Shown here piece by piece: positions 10,214 to 22,748 of a stretch of DNA of 64,000 nucleotides (its first letter is position 1; each line of letters opens with the position of its first letter). The stretch comes from Smallanthus sonchifolius (taxonomy: Eukaryota > Streptophyta > Magnoliopsida > Asterales > Asteraceae). Made by a program: the position numbers and the translations under genes. The DNA lies in assembly GCA_023525975.1 (NCBI GenBank), contig CM042035.1, positions 32,455,001 to 32,519,000 on the forward strand, given 5' to 3'. Under the pieces are notes generated by a model. That model was not told the DNA's origin and did no database searches. It worked only from the letters and a program-made list of their open reading frames with translations.

Positions 10214-12518
10214 GACGGGAGAAGGGTCAAAAGTGGCAGAAAATGAGATGAAGAGGATCGAGGCTCCGAAGTCAAGGGGTAGGGCTTTTCAGATCACTAC
10301 AGAGGAAGCGAAAGATGTTCCTGACGTTGTATCAGGTACATTTCTCTTGAATTCCCTACCTTCTTGTGTTTTATTCGATATTGGAGCTAGTCGATCGTTT
10401 ATTTCTTTAAAATATGCGAACTCTAGAAACTTCAATAAAAGTAAGTTGGCTAAGGCATTAGAAGTTGAAATCGCTAGTGATAGAAACTGCGTAATAACTT
10501 AAATATGTCAAGCTTGCCGACTATTGATAGAAGGAGAAGAATATCATGTCGACCTAATTCCAATGCCGATGCAAGAGTTCGACATAATTATTGGAATGGA
10601 CTGGTTATCTTCACATGCTCAAATGATTATATGCAATCAAAAGATTGTGCGATTCATGACGCCTAAAGGAAAGGAAGTTAGCGTCATTGGTGAACGACGG
10701 AACCAGATCATGCTATGTACAATGGCCAAGATAAGTAGCTATGTGAGAAAAGGTCATCAAGCCTTCTTAGCCTACGTAGCTGATGTGAAGATGAAAGGGA
10801 AGGAACTAGATCAAGTTCCAGTAGTGAAAGAATTCCCAGAAGATCTTCCAGGTGCTCCACCTGAGAGAGAGAGAGATCGAATTTAAAATTGATTTAGTTC
10901 CTGAAGCTAAGCTGGTAGCTAAGGCCCCATACCGGTTAGCACCAACAGAAATGAAGGAGTTTATGTCACAACTGCAAGAGTTGTTAGACAAAGGATTTAT
11001 ACGTTTAAGTGTATTCCCTTGGGACCAATTTTGTGTGTGAAGAAGAAAGACGGTAGTATGAGGATGTGTATAGATTACTGAAAATTGAACAAATTGACTA
11101 TCAAGAATAGGTATCCTTTACCTAGAATTGATAATATGTTTGATCAATTGCAAGGATCTAGTTGGTTTTCCAAGATTGACTTAAGATCCGGTTATCATCA
11201 AGTTAAGGTATGATAAGAAGATGTACCTAAAACCGGCATTCAGAACTCGTTATGGACACTATGAATTTGTAGTAATGCCGTTTGGAGTAACGAATGCTCC
11301 GGAAGTCTTCATGGATCTCATAAATAGAGTATGCCGGCCAATGTTAGACAAATTCGTTATTGTCTTCATTGATGACATCCTGATTTATTCAAAGAACGAA
11401 GAGGAACATGCACGCCATCTTCGTGAAGTACTTAGTACTTTACGAAAAGAGAAACTGTACGATAAATTCTCAAAATGTGCATTCTGGTTAAGAGAAGTTC
11501 AGTTTTTGGGTCATGTTATAAATTCAGAAGGCATCTTAGTAGACCCAACAAAGGTAGAGGCTGTAATGAAATGGTCTCCACCTAAGAATCCATTCGAAGT
11601 TAGAAGTTTCTTGGGATTAGCTGGCTATTATAGAAGGTTCATTCAGGACTTCTCTAAGATGGCCACCCCATTAAATAAACTAACTTGAAAGAATTTGAAA
11701 TACGAATGGAATGCGACACAAGAAAAGGCATTCCTGACATTGAAAGAAAGATTGACACAAGCTTCAGTTCTGGCATTACCAGAAGGAGTAGAAGACTTTG
11801 TGGTATACTCCGATGCCTTAAAACTTGGGTTAGGATGTGTTCTGATGCAAAGAGGAAAGGTGATAGCCTATGCCTCTTGAAAACTAAAGACACATGAAGT
11901 AAACTATCTAACCCATGATCTAGAATTAGCTGCAGTAGTGTTTGCACTAAAGATCTAGAGGCATTATCTGTATGGGACGAAGTGTACGATTTACACAGAC
12001 CACAAGAGTCTTAAATAATTCTTTGACCAGAAGGACTTAAACATGAGGCAACGACGATGGTTGGAACTGGTTAAGGATTATGATTGTGAAATCTTATATC
12101 ATCACGGAAAGGCTAACATGGTAGCCGATGCTCTAAGTTGAAAGGAAGAGCATCATCCTATTCGGGTGAAAGCATATAAGTCAGTAATAACTCCTGACTT
12201 CCTGAGCCAGCTTCGAGACGCACAAATCGAAGCATTAAAAGGTGAGAATGTTAAGAAAGAAAGAATGGATGGTCAAGAGAAATTTCTAGAAGAGAATGAG
12301 TATAAAGTCAAGACTCGATTTGGTCGTATGTGGATACCACGATCAAGTGAGTTTAGACTTAATATTCTTGATGAAGCTCATAAATCAAGATATTCTATTC
12401 ATCCGGGTACTACAAAAATGTACCAAGATCAAGGATTATTGGTGGCCCGGAATGAAATTTGATATCATGAAATATGTAGCTAAATGCTTAACTTGCCTAC
12501 AAGTTAAAGCAAAACATC
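10214..12518 (+). pseudogene. Tekay/Del-like Ty3/gypsy gag-pol fragment
   Basis: It opens in mid-frame before the protease (FDIGASRSF at about 10375, then GMDWLSSH at about 10594). RT follows, with an intact FIDDILIY box at about 11368-11391 and GLAGYYRRFIQDFSKM. RNase H is shown by YSDALKLGLG, TDHKSL and a decayed ADALS; then come a linker and an integrase zinc finger (HPGTTKM ... CLTCLQVKAKH). The catalytic core of integrase is absent because another LTR starts at 12519. Many TGA and TAG stops replace CGA and CAG, typical of methylated, decaying DNA. The left edge is cut by the Athila LTR. Confidence 0.88.
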
Positions 12519-15379
12519 TGTGACATCCGGCAATTTAGGGTTAACCTTGTTAATCAAATCCCGTTAAATCCTAACCTAGTAACTCATTTCAAACCCCAAG
12601 GACTAGTTCTATAAAAAATTAAACTCAAACTACAAGGACTAATTGTGTAATTAGTCCAAACTCAATTCTAATTGACTTCGTAAAGTCAAAATCAATATTT
12701 AAGTCCTGTTGACTTTTGAAAGTCAACTAACCATGTTTCTAACTCAATTCTAACCCCAAGGACCAATTCTATTATATTCCTAAACATAAGAACATGAAAC
12801 TACAGGGACTAAATCTGATATTAACCCATTCTTGATTTTGTTTGACTTTTGAAAGTCAAACCGTATGACTTTGATCAAATTCGAATCCCACGATCGTTTT
12901 TTATTGGAATTGAAACTGAAACTACTTGAATTCGGACATTAACGGCCTTAACTACCGAATTAAACATCATTATTAGCGAATTAAACTGATTAATAGCCAA
13001 TTATGGGAATTAAGTCCATAACCATCGACGCCATTAACGACCGCGATCAAATTAGCTCGAATTCTTCTGCCTACCTATCAATTGAAGATCTGCGCACTTC
13101 CATCTCACACCTCAGAAGCTGTTTCATACACCAATTCGACCAGAGGAGCAGTCACAGTCGCCGGAGACCAAGTCTTTTGCAGTCGGAATCCACTTTACTC
13201 GCACACCATCAATTGGACATCCATTCTGGTAACCAAACGCATCTTTAGCTTCATTTTCATCTGTTAATTGAAAGACCTATCATTTCCAGGGATTAAAACA
13301 TCAAAGTAACCTCGATCTGATACCTAGGGTTCATATTATTTTCGATTTGGTCAAACCCTAACAATTCAATATCAAATAGTGAAATTGAGCACGTTCTTAG
13401 AGTCGTCTCCATACCTAGATTGAAAGCCCTATGAAATCCATGGTTGATATCATCGAACTGAACGAGATCCTGATTCTAGGGTTTGTTCATAATCTAATTT
13501 GGGGGTTTTGATCCTAAACACCACCTCAATCCAATTAAACTATATTAACAGTTTCGCAAGGTTCTAATTAGTAAAAACCCCATGATTCCTACAACTTTTA
13601 ACATCAGAACCATTTAAATCGAATTCATGTTCTTGTCTAGGGTTTTCGGTTTTTCATTTGTGAAATTAACGATCCTATAACTAATGTTTTTGCAATTAAA
13701 TCTACACACACCTTCAATATACCTTGTTAAACAAAACCCTTATGATCGTCTAGTTGTTTGTGGTCGAAATCGATGGGTATGGGGATGGATTTGGGATCGG
13801 GTTCGCATGGGAGAAGGAACTCAGGGGTGTTGAGGGTTAAAACTCATTTTGTCCGGTCCTAGTTGCAATTCACTAGCGAGCATGACTGGTTAAGTGTGTG
13901 TGCTTGTACGGGAGAGACTCGTGTTCGAGTCTCCCAACCTGTTTTTGTTTCTAATTCAGTTGTTTGAGTATTATTTTAATATAAAATCAAGCCCTGTATT
14001 ATTATATTAATATATTAATGTATTTTAGCATGGGAAACCACCCGTAGGCTCGGGTTTGGTTTATAACCCATAATATTATTAATACCCACTTATAAAATAA
14101 TATAACTATATTATTTTCCACCCATGACTCTAATTTAAAAATAATATATTTATATTATTTTCATTAGTTTATAAACATTCTGTAACTCGTCGAACTTATA
14201 AATAATATAATTATTTATATTATTTACCCGCAAATACATTCTCAAATAAAAATAATATATTTATTATTTTTACCACAAATGATTATTGTATTATTTCTTC
14301 GAGTTTAAAAATAATATAATAAGTTATATTATTTTTCTAATCCAATTATAAATGGTGAAAACGCATGAATATATTTATTATATTATTATTAGAATCATTC
14401 GACACGAAACGTATTTAACTTAATTATTATATTAAGAAACCCATATTCTCGTGGACACGTTCGTCTACTCTTTGATCATTAGAGCGTTTTAGGACGTTCA
14501 ATCTTCAGTGTCGTCGTCACAAATCCCATTGTATCCCTAATTGTTATGTGTATAATTCTAGGGCATACGTAAACCGTTGCAGGCTAACGCTTGTGCTTTC
14601 AATCTCATTCTTGTGTGAATATACCTACGCAACTCACCGGAGTTTTCACGACCCCTTTTACTGTTTTTAAACTTGGGGAGAAAACATGACGCAAACACTT
14701 TTGATTTTTGTAATTCATATATGTTATCACTTGTATGACTATGCGTACACATTATCCTTAAAATCCTCACATCGAACCGTTAATATGAACATAGCGAGGT
14801 AATTTGAGTAGTAGTACTGGGTTTGACAAACCTCACCCGCGTTAGTCGTGCTAACTCGATTGGAGGTCGAACTGGTGCAATATTGATCTAATCATGCACC
14901 ATGGTTGGTGGGAGGCATACAAACAGTTAGATTTCGGTTGCGAGCGCAATAGTAAACATGAATATGGGTTAGCTACATGTTGATATATATTAAATGTACA
15001 TTAATCTTGTAAACGCTTTATTACTATATTGAAACCTGTGAACTCACCAACCTAGTGTTGACCCGTTTTTCCTACATGTTTTCTCGGAAGGCTAAACGAA
15101 GGCACATGTGCACGATTAGGACATGCATGGAGTCCTAATATTATCTTATTAATAATCAAGACACTTAGACTATCGTATTTACTTTGTTTTGAACTAGACA
15201 TTGGGCGCGTTTGTTTTGCGCATTTACTTTTTATTCATCACTTTCGCATTTACTCTGAACTTTTATAATATTTCAATTTGAGTCCCATATAGTGTCGTTT
15301 GATATAACTAATGACTGAGATCCTGGTTTGTCACGCACCAAACGGTAAAACTCCGTTAGTGGAATTAGGGGGTGTGACA
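12519..15379 (+). repeat. 5' LTR of a second Tekay/Del-like element (about 2.86 kb)
   Basis: It starts TGTGACATCC and ends GGTGTGACA, inverted ends usual for this lineage. A primer-binding site follows at once. It carries three inverted TTGAC pairs near its start and very AT-rich arms at 13970-14420. No LTR partner is present, because the element is cut at 15768. It interrupts the Tekay integrase at 12518. Confidence 0.75.
12672..12860 (+). promoter_or_regulatory. Three inverted TTGAC pairs (W-box-like) in the LTR
   Basis: Inverted repeats at 12672-12688, 12708-12727 (GTTGACTTTTGAAAGTCAAC) and 12841-12860 each join two TTGAC cores head to head with a 2-4 base gap. TTGAC is the core of the WRKY-binding W-box. 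Regulation by WRKY factors is inferred from the core only. Confidence 0.4.
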
Positions 15380-15767
15380 GATTGGTATCAGAACCATTGG
15401 TTATAGAGAACTAAGATTGCATACTAGACTATAGCCGCACAAATGCATTAGTTACACGACATAGACACTCATACCTGATACACATAGCCCCCATACATAC
15501 ACTACAGTGCAGGCATGTTAACACCAACCATATCACCCTTTGTTGACGAGGGACACATCATTTGCATTGCATCATCATTCCCAGTGGCGACACTCGGGGA
15601 ATCACCATAAAAACATCCACTCCCGTCCGAGAGCAGCGAGACGGAGCCTTCGGAGGAGTCACTTACACCACCATCATCTGTCGGGTATGGTGGGCCTTCT
15701 CAGGTCCATGTTATGGACAACACTCAGCACTAGCACATGTCTTTTTGGGAGTGGGGTTCGTCGAAGG
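15380..15767 (+). other. Primer-binding site and gag start of the second Tekay-like element, truncated
   Basis: TTGGTATCAGAACC at 15382-15395 fits the initiator-Met tRNA site TGGTATCAGAGC with one change. The following DNA holds a leader and, from about 15620, Ser/Glu/Pro-rich codons ending MDNTQ ... FWEWGSS, resembling the N-terminus of Tekay Gag. A copia LTR at 15768 cuts it. Confidence 0.6.
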
Positions 15768-16270
15768 TGTAGGTCCCCGGGAGCCTCGTCGTGCAGCGGA
15801 AATACATGGATTTGTTCTGTGATTTGTGTGGGAACGTGAAGAACAAAGCAGATAAACAAGAACAAAGACAAAAGATAATGAAACAATACGTAATCCATAA
15901 CATAGAAATCATCTCGTATTACAGACGACGTGCCAAAGGAGCACACGTCTCTCATCTAAGCTCACGGTCCAGGGGCGGGAGAGCTCGTCCCGCCCGGACA
16001 CCTCTCAACCTAGTTCCTGAAGTTCCACCTACAAATGAAGACAAGTCTTCTATTTATAGAAGAAGGAACAATACCTGTGTACTTGTCTAAGTATGAAGGG
16101 TTTGGTCATGCGTACTTGACAAGTAGGCAAGGCAAAAGCCTTGCGTACTTACTAAGTACGCAGGACCAAACTGGTGTGTAGGCTAAGTACTCAGGAACAC
16201 CCTCCTGCGTACTAGCCTCGTACACCGATACATAGAATGTTATCTATGGTTACCAAAACATGCTTCTACA
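15768..16270 (-). repeat. Copia LTR, type A relative (503 bp), minus strand
   Basis: On the minus strand it begins TGTAGAAGCATGTTTTGG and ends GGGGACCTACA. It shares the TATA box (16050-16059 reversed), CGGTGTACGA-type stretches and the GGGAGAGCTCGTC block with the LTRs at 30883 and 44220. Decayed GCGTACTT/AAGTACGC units (16080-16215) lie upstream of the TATA box. 16271-16519 looks like the end of its internal region. Confidence 0.75.
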
Positions 16271-16519
16271 CAGACCATCACGGTCAAAAAATTCTATGTT
16301 AATTCAATCATTACTAATGACATCTTTCATTATCACTTATCATGGTAAACCAAGATGAGTCTCAAAACATTTTACGTGCCAAAACCATTTCATTTTCGTA
16401 ATCTTTGTAATGTGAAATCATTCCAAAAGGCAAGTTTCCTTTCAAATCATTTATTTCAAAACTAGTCCTTATCTTAAATCCTTGTAAAGGTTTCTCCATG
16501 ATATATCAAAGAAGTTTAT

Positions 16520-16973
16520 TGATGTGTCATCATTTATATATATTTTACATGTATAATTATCCCCATATTAATTACAATTATAAATAAAATGATATGAATT
16601 GATACTTAATCTATATAATTGTGTTACAACAGGATATTTATCCCTTGTTTGCAAAAACATGACGAAATCACTCAAAATCAAGGGAAAATCAGCACCTGAA
16701 GCCAATCGGACGTAGGTGCACCCAAGGAGTCAACCCAGAAAGTCAAAAGTCAAAAGTCAAGCAGGAGTCAAAATAGGTGATGCACGACCGTGCATCCCAA
16801 TGCACGACCGTGCAAATGGTGAAAAGTGGCCTTAAGCCTTCCAGACCTGACAGTTTCCCTCACGTGCAAGAAATGGGTACTTTGCATGCCCGTGCAATCC
16901 AATGCACGACCGTGCAATCCAATGCACGACTGTGTTCACGTGCAATCCAATGCACGACTGTGTTTTTTTTTCT
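16520..16973 (+). repeat. Athila LTR fragment
   Basis: It starts TGATGTGTCATCATTTATA, nearly the same as the LTR start at 60344, and contains a cluster of TGCACGACCGTGCA units at 16781-16965. It is cut by the copia LTR at 16974 before any TATA box. Confidence 0.7.
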
Positions 16974-17479
16974 TGTAGGTCCCCGGGTGTCTCGGATCGT
17001 TACGTGCGAGTGTGTGACTAGTCGAATAGGGTGTGGAATGCCCGTGAGTAGTTTGAGTATCATGCAACACAAAGTAAACCGACAACAACAACAACACGAA
17101 ATACTTCAAACTTCGTCTATTGATAATCACAGCCGGTTACAGAATGAATGCGTACATAACTTCTGTCAAGACCAGCTATATATACTAAGACATGTTACCT
17201 GCGCACTTAACAAGTGCGCAGGGATTAACTCATGCGTACTTAGCAAGTACGCAGCCTTTGTGCATGCGTACTTGCTAAGTACGCAGGAACTATATCTTGC
17301 GCACTTGTTAAGTACGCACAGCAATATACAAAGACAAAGAAGTACAAGTACCTACATATACATTTACAACTTGATAAACCAATACATACAGATACTAAAT
17401 ACAAATACACATTCAGAAAGTAAAGTACAAAAGCATAAGACAACATCCAGAGTGTATGTCACACAAACGTGCTTCAACA
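16974..17479 (-). repeat. 3' LTR, type B relative (506 bp), minus strand
   Basis: On the minus strand it starts TGTTGAAGCACG after a polypurine tract and ends GGGGACCTACA. Two or more paired GCGTACTTAGCAAGTACGC-type units (17200-17320) stand just upstream of a TATATATAG box. The start and the ACACTCTGGAT block match the type B LTRs at 43688 and 46676. Confidence 0.8.
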
Positions 17480-17492
17480 AACTCCCCCTTGA
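17480..17492 (-). promoter_or_regulatory. Polypurine tract
   Basis: The minus strand reads TCAAGGGGGAGTT directly before the LTR start, the primer for plus-strand DNA synthesis. Confidence 0.8.
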
Positions 17493-17621
17493 CAACAGCT
17501 CTGGATTATCTTCGGTCTTCAAACTCCTGCAGCTCTAGCTTCCCATCTTCAGCTTGTAGTCAAGACAAAACTTAACTAGCTTTTCGTACCTTGATGCTTG
17601 AAGCTTCGTCCACTCGTCCGT

Positions 17622-20572
17622 CTAGTTGCAATATTTTTCACTGAGATCCCCCATATCTTTCACAGAGAAGTTAATGAAAGTGATTTCATCAAAGACCCTG
17701 ATCAGTTCCTTTGGCTCCAAGCATCCACTCGCTGACCTTACTCTTCCCATCACCACCGCCTCGCTTGTCTTTGGATCTACGTACCAGTACCATATGTTGC
17801 CAAGGATATCCTGAGATAACTTGCTCAAGGGTATCTTGGTTTCACATAGCACTGGCTTGTAAACCAGCTTCTTTATGCTTATGTTAGTCACGGGAGTTTA
17901 ACGGTCCTATCCCGGACTCTTTTGGGCATTTGAGGCTTGAAAACCTCAAAGTTTCCTGATCTTCCCTCTCGCTGTAGTGTATTCAACAAACCCATTGCTA
18001 CTGCGTGTTTAGAATTACCCAGCAGCTCTCGGTTTGCGAGATTCACCAGATCTTACTTCGGCAGGGAGCGGAACGCCTCGCTTGTGGGTTTCAAGTACTG
18101 AACCCCACCCGCTCTTTTGATGGCGAACAACTTCTTGTCGTCGAACTTGACAAACAATATCATACCTGTAGCTCCATGTTTGTCAATTATGGATGTCTTT
18201 TGCCAGACTGGAGCTTGATCCTTAGTAAACCATCCGCAAGGATATTTACTTTTCCAAGCCTCAGGATCAACAGGTTGGGGACCGGTGGGAGAGGCTTCAG
18301 TCGAGGTTGCTGCACAACTAGCCTCAGCAACCGTTTCAGGCTCGACTGAACCTGTGTTAGTAGTAGCTTGAAAGGCTGGAGCTTCAAAAATCTCTCCATC
18401 CTCAAGCTCGTATACTCCTTCACCGTCTCCCTTTGGAAACTCCACCACAACATCATCATCTTCAATATCCCAGTCTTCATCAGACTCGATCTCTCCTTCT
18501 TCTAAGTTGGTGAGAGCATTGATTTGATCTTCCTTGGAATAGTCTGGCTCTATCATAAGTATAACCTCATCAGATAGGTCATAAAGCACATCAGCTAGAG
18601 ACTTTCCTTTATTATCTCCACTACCAGATGCATCACCTTGACCAGACTCCCCTTAAGCCATAGGCACAACAGAGATAGGAACAATAGCTAGCGCTTGTTG
18701 CTCACTACTTCCACTAGGACCAGCTTCAGGATCCATGTCTGTGTCATCATCCTTAGTCAGATTGACTGGGTGACAAGCCTCATCAGTACTAGGCTTGGAT
18801 GGCATATCCTTCTCCATCAACAGTTCCTTAATCTTCTCCCCCTGAGCAGCAAGTGCATTGGTCAAGTCACAAACCAACTTGACCATCACCTCATGCTCTT
18901 ATCTTTGAAGATCATCAACCTTCTTCTACTTCCTTAGAGTGGCAACTTCATCAATCAAAGAATTAATCTGACCTTGTTGTTTGTCAGACTCCTCCCTTGA
19001 CTTCCGTACCGTTTCAAGTATACCGGCTACCTGAGTCTCCAGGGTAGCAATCCTAGCATCACGAGGATCAGGATCCCTAGTTGTAGAGGCCTCAGCAGTA
19101 TGATGGGGAAAGGTGAAGATTTCATCAAAGTCGAACCCATGAGTGAAATCACCAAATGAGAAGGGTTCACTGAGTGGTTAAAGGGTGGTAGTGGGGATAG
19201 TGGTGGGAATGGTTATGGTTTCAAGGGTGGTTGGGGTGATGGTAACCGACTCCGTTTGAATTGTACTCGACACCATCACCTGGTGAGTAGATTGGAAAGG
19301 GAGGGATACTATCACATGAACCTCCTCTATGACAGTAATAGCAATCGGCTGCTCCGTCCTCTAGTATAGATGGGTTGAGGTTGAGATAGAGGTTGATGCA
19401 GTGGTCACGGCCTCAGAGATTGGCTGCCGTGACACACGAACTTCAACATCTCTAAGGACAGCTGCAAATGGCCTATCAGAATCAGGTTCATATTCGCTGC
19501 TGGTACTTTCATGTCTTTGTCTTTTGGAAGATGACTCGGGAAGGGAAACCTTTTTCAACTTCCTAGGGTGTGATTGATCTGGTGCATCATCAGAGTCAGA
19601 TGAATCAGATCCAGTGGCTTCAAAATCTGACTCTTCAGCACTATCTCCTCCTTCCTGTTCTTCATCACCACCATCACTAGAATCATCACTCTCAGATTCT
19701 TCATCGACTTCTTCTTCCTCCTTTACTTGTTCATCTGAGTGTTCACTCAGTTTAGGCTCTGACTCTGCACTAAACCACCTTACATCTGGAGGGGCCACAT
19801 ACACTTCATTGATTAAATGGCCAAAGAGATGAGTATGCTCAGGGGTAGGAGCTACACTGCCTGGCGTTAGAAATTGTGAGAACACACTCTTTGCCACTGT
19901 CTTGACTTGAAGTCTCTCCCCAATTGCTGGTAGATTTGGCAAAGCATCATTGATCAAAAGTTGCACAAATCTGGGGTACAACAGGAATCTAAACATTTCT
20001 GTAGTATTAATCTGTTCGGTGATCGCCTTGTAGATATACTTAGAAAACGTATAGCCCTTGTTGAGAGAAAGTCCAACCATGGCTGCTGCTAAGTCATGAC
20101 CCATAGCATCCTTGCCTGCTTTCCTTGAAGAGATGCACATAATCATGATGTGAGCAAAGTACCTCCATTGATCTAGTAGCCACGTCTTCTTGTACGAGGC
20201 ATAATCTCTAGCACCGACATATCCCATTCTCTACCTCCAGCACCCATCCACAAAGTAATCAGGATAAGTGACTGGGTCGGTTGCTAGATCTCTGAACTGT
20301 AGGACTCTCCTGATGGTGTCTTCAGAGATAGCAATATCATGACCCGCTACAGTAGCCCTAATGAAGTTTGGGGTTACTGTACAGTCATGATCTGCTGTCT
20401 CCCAGAACTGCTCCAGATAAGGTCTTGAAACGACTGGATCTGCAGAAATGGCATAACTGATCTTGGAACGGTTCAGAAAGTCCACAATTACCCTGTATTG
20501 TAATGCAGCACCCTTCCACTCGGGTTGTGTTAGAGCCAGAAGATTGAATTCACTTGTAAATGCACGAGCCAT
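17622..20572 (-). pseudogene. Extra ORF downstream of copia pol (env position), with stops
   Basis: The frame from ATG 20572 runs with only a few stops (for example CAG to TAG at about 20229) to 18053, then shifts; the last part is 17891-17622. Residues 1-270 form a domain shared with the ORF at 40569 (FLNRSKISYAIS, VVSRPYLEQFW, SYKKTWLLDQWRYF, GLSLNKGY, RFLLYPRFVQLLIN). An acidic Ser/Asp/Glu-rich middle, a coiled-coil-like part and a conserved C-terminal block (VVEFPKGDGEGVYELEDGEIF ... GVQYLKPTSEAF ... ILGNIWYWYVDP) follow. The function is unknown; I see no membrane segment, so env is only a position label. Confidence 0.75.
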
Positions 20573-20574
20573 CA

Positions 20575-21173
20575 CTACAAAAATTCACAATGAACACTAT
20601 AAGAACAAGTAGACTCATTGGACTTGAACAGATATAACTAAGTATAGCACATTCACAAAGACTGAAATTCCAGACTTAGAAAATTTTCAAGTTGACCCTT
20701 CCTGATTACTTGACAAGTGCGCAGGGTTTATGTCTTGCGTACTTAACAAGTACACAGTAGTTATCTCTTGCGCAAGATGTAACACTTGTTGAACTCAGTT
20801 CAAATTTTCAGAATCCATGAATGATGGTTTTTTATATGGGTTATGGTCGCCACAAGGTCGAAAATCAAATACAAGACCTATGGGACCAACACCAACATCA
20901 AACCCTTGCAAAACCTCAGTCACATTGACCTAGCTTTGGTTCGACGTAACCCACGGCTAAACCAAAAGGTAAAAAACAAAATCAAGACTAGTTAAAGACA
21001 GATTTGTGGTACTAGAGCTTAGATTATTGATGTTAAACAGGTTTTAGGTCAGAATTTGGGTCCCAAACGCCTAAAATCGGTCGACGCATCATAATAAAAA
21101 ACCTAGTTCTTGAAGGTCAAGAAATCGGTCCAAACCTAGCAATTTAACATATGAAATCAACTGAGATTCTCAC
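20575..21173 (-). other. Putative 5'-UTR intron before the extra ORF
   Basis: On the minus strand the donor ATTCG/GTGAGAATCTCAG lies at 21178-21161 and the acceptor TTTTTGTAG ends at 20575, two bases before ATG. The length is 599 bp. A repeat cluster (GCGTACTTAACAAGTACAC type) lies inside at 20705-20775. The donor matches that of the plus copy at 39972 over GTGAGAATCT. Confidence 0.6.
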
Positions 21174-21317
21174 CGAATGTTAGTAAGGTGAAGTTGAAAT
21201 TATGATCGGGACAAAAAACGAGTTTAGGAACACACGAATTTTTGAGTAATTTTGAGTTTAGTGGGATAGTACAGTGTTAACGTTTGAATGAGATGAATCC
21301 TTGGAATATTTCTAACA

Positions 21318-21442
21318 CTCGTATATATACCCCACCGCTAAAGCTCTTGCGTACTTAACTAAGTGCGCAGGATGTTACTCCTGCGTACTTACTAAGTACG
21401 CATGACTAAGTCCTTCTTGCGCACTTAGCTAAGTACGCAGAA
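21318..21442 (-). promoter_or_regulatory. Repeat cluster and TATA box: putative internal promoter
   Basis: Three paired GCGTACTTA...TAAGTACGC units occupy 21346-21442. On the minus strand they are followed by GGGGTATATATAC (21333-21321), a clear TATA-like box about 145 bases upstream of the intron donor. The plus copy has the same order at 39719-39833. Confidence 0.55.
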
Positions 21443-22748
21443 CCCTTAGCATGCTCAGAAATCAACCCAAAATATGAAGATTTGTCAAGTCAAATAGCAA
21501 CCCGGATACGAATGTTCAATCTAGAGGTTTCAATAACAAATCAAGGAAGTTAGACACAAATATTTTTGGCTTTTCTTGAATTTTGAGAAACTGTACAGAA
21601 AAATTGAACTGTTCATAAACTTAAAATCTTTTTGATCTTTTCTTGAATAAAAATATACAAGTATATTCATACAATCTGTTTTTGGTCAAAGTCATGAGCA
21701 AATGATCATATCAGGCTATTATATGCAAAAAAATGATACAATATAAACATCAAAGAATATGGGATCATGTCATGAATTACTACTTATGCATACGTAATAA
21801 GCAATATAAACAAGTAATTCAAGTTGGCAATATTATAAGATTTGAAACCATAAGCACCTTAGTATCACATTCTTGTATGCTAAGGTAATAATTATAAGTA
21901 TACAACGTGTACCCCACTGTTATGCTATCTAAAGTAAAATGTGCACTATCTCAAGGCATCTAAGATTTTCCCAATGATTTTCAAAATTTCCAGAATGAAG
22001 TTACATCAGTTAGCACAGAAAGATCAAGCAGAATCCATAAGGATAATCAGGAATCATAAGATTTCTTCTGTGAATATCGGAAAGATGATTCAAGATAATG
22101 AATATGGTGTCTGAGGATTTAGGTAAGGGGATCCAACTTTTATCTGGATTTGATTTCAATGAATCAGGAATGATTCAAGGGTGAATATATGCTCAACGGT
22201 TAATGTCAAGACATATCTTGATTCAATCTCTCATTACATACTTGTGAGTATGGGCAGTGAGATGAACCGTAGTAATTGTGCTAACGACCTAACCCGAAAC
22301 TGGTCTCAGAAGAAAATACTTGCCAAAATCTTACATCCTATATTTGATAGTGATCTTTTGCATTCGTTTAAACACACACACTAGCAAACATGGGTTCAAA
22401 TCATAGTTGTATTATTGAATTAGTTTCCACACTACTAATGATTCAAAGACGCTCATAGCCTACTGACAATTCAAAGTACTTGAGAATATGCAGATTAACA
22501 AGTCAAACAATGCAATCAAATTAGTAAGCATGACTCAATCATTTCCCATATGTGCAATCTAAGACGTTTAGATCATTACTGATGTGCTATCATTTCCTTT
22601 TTTCTTCAAATGACTTTGAAATTTTCTTGGTCTTCTATTTTGTTTGGGTTTTCATAGATAAGTTAAAGAAAAATACAGACTGTACAAACTTAAACGAAAT
22701 AAAAGTTAACTTCCAAGAAAATGTTTTGACTTTGAAAACAAGTTTTCA
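21443..22748 (-). other. Non-coding spacer between RNase H and the internal promoter
   Basis: About 1.3 kb without coding signals. Blocks such as the GTATGGGCAGTGAGATGAACC area (near 22247) recur at 38860-38880 in the plus copy, so the spacer is inherited within the group. Confidence 0.6.

Noticed and set aside
15540..15839. Overlapping plus frames of 86-99 residues
   Set aside because: They read out of frame through Tekay leader/gag and into the copia LTR.
16777..17538. 253-residue plus-strand frame
   Set aside because: It crosses an Athila LTR fragment and a minus-strand copia LTR; its Ala/Cys/Thr words come from the palindrome units.
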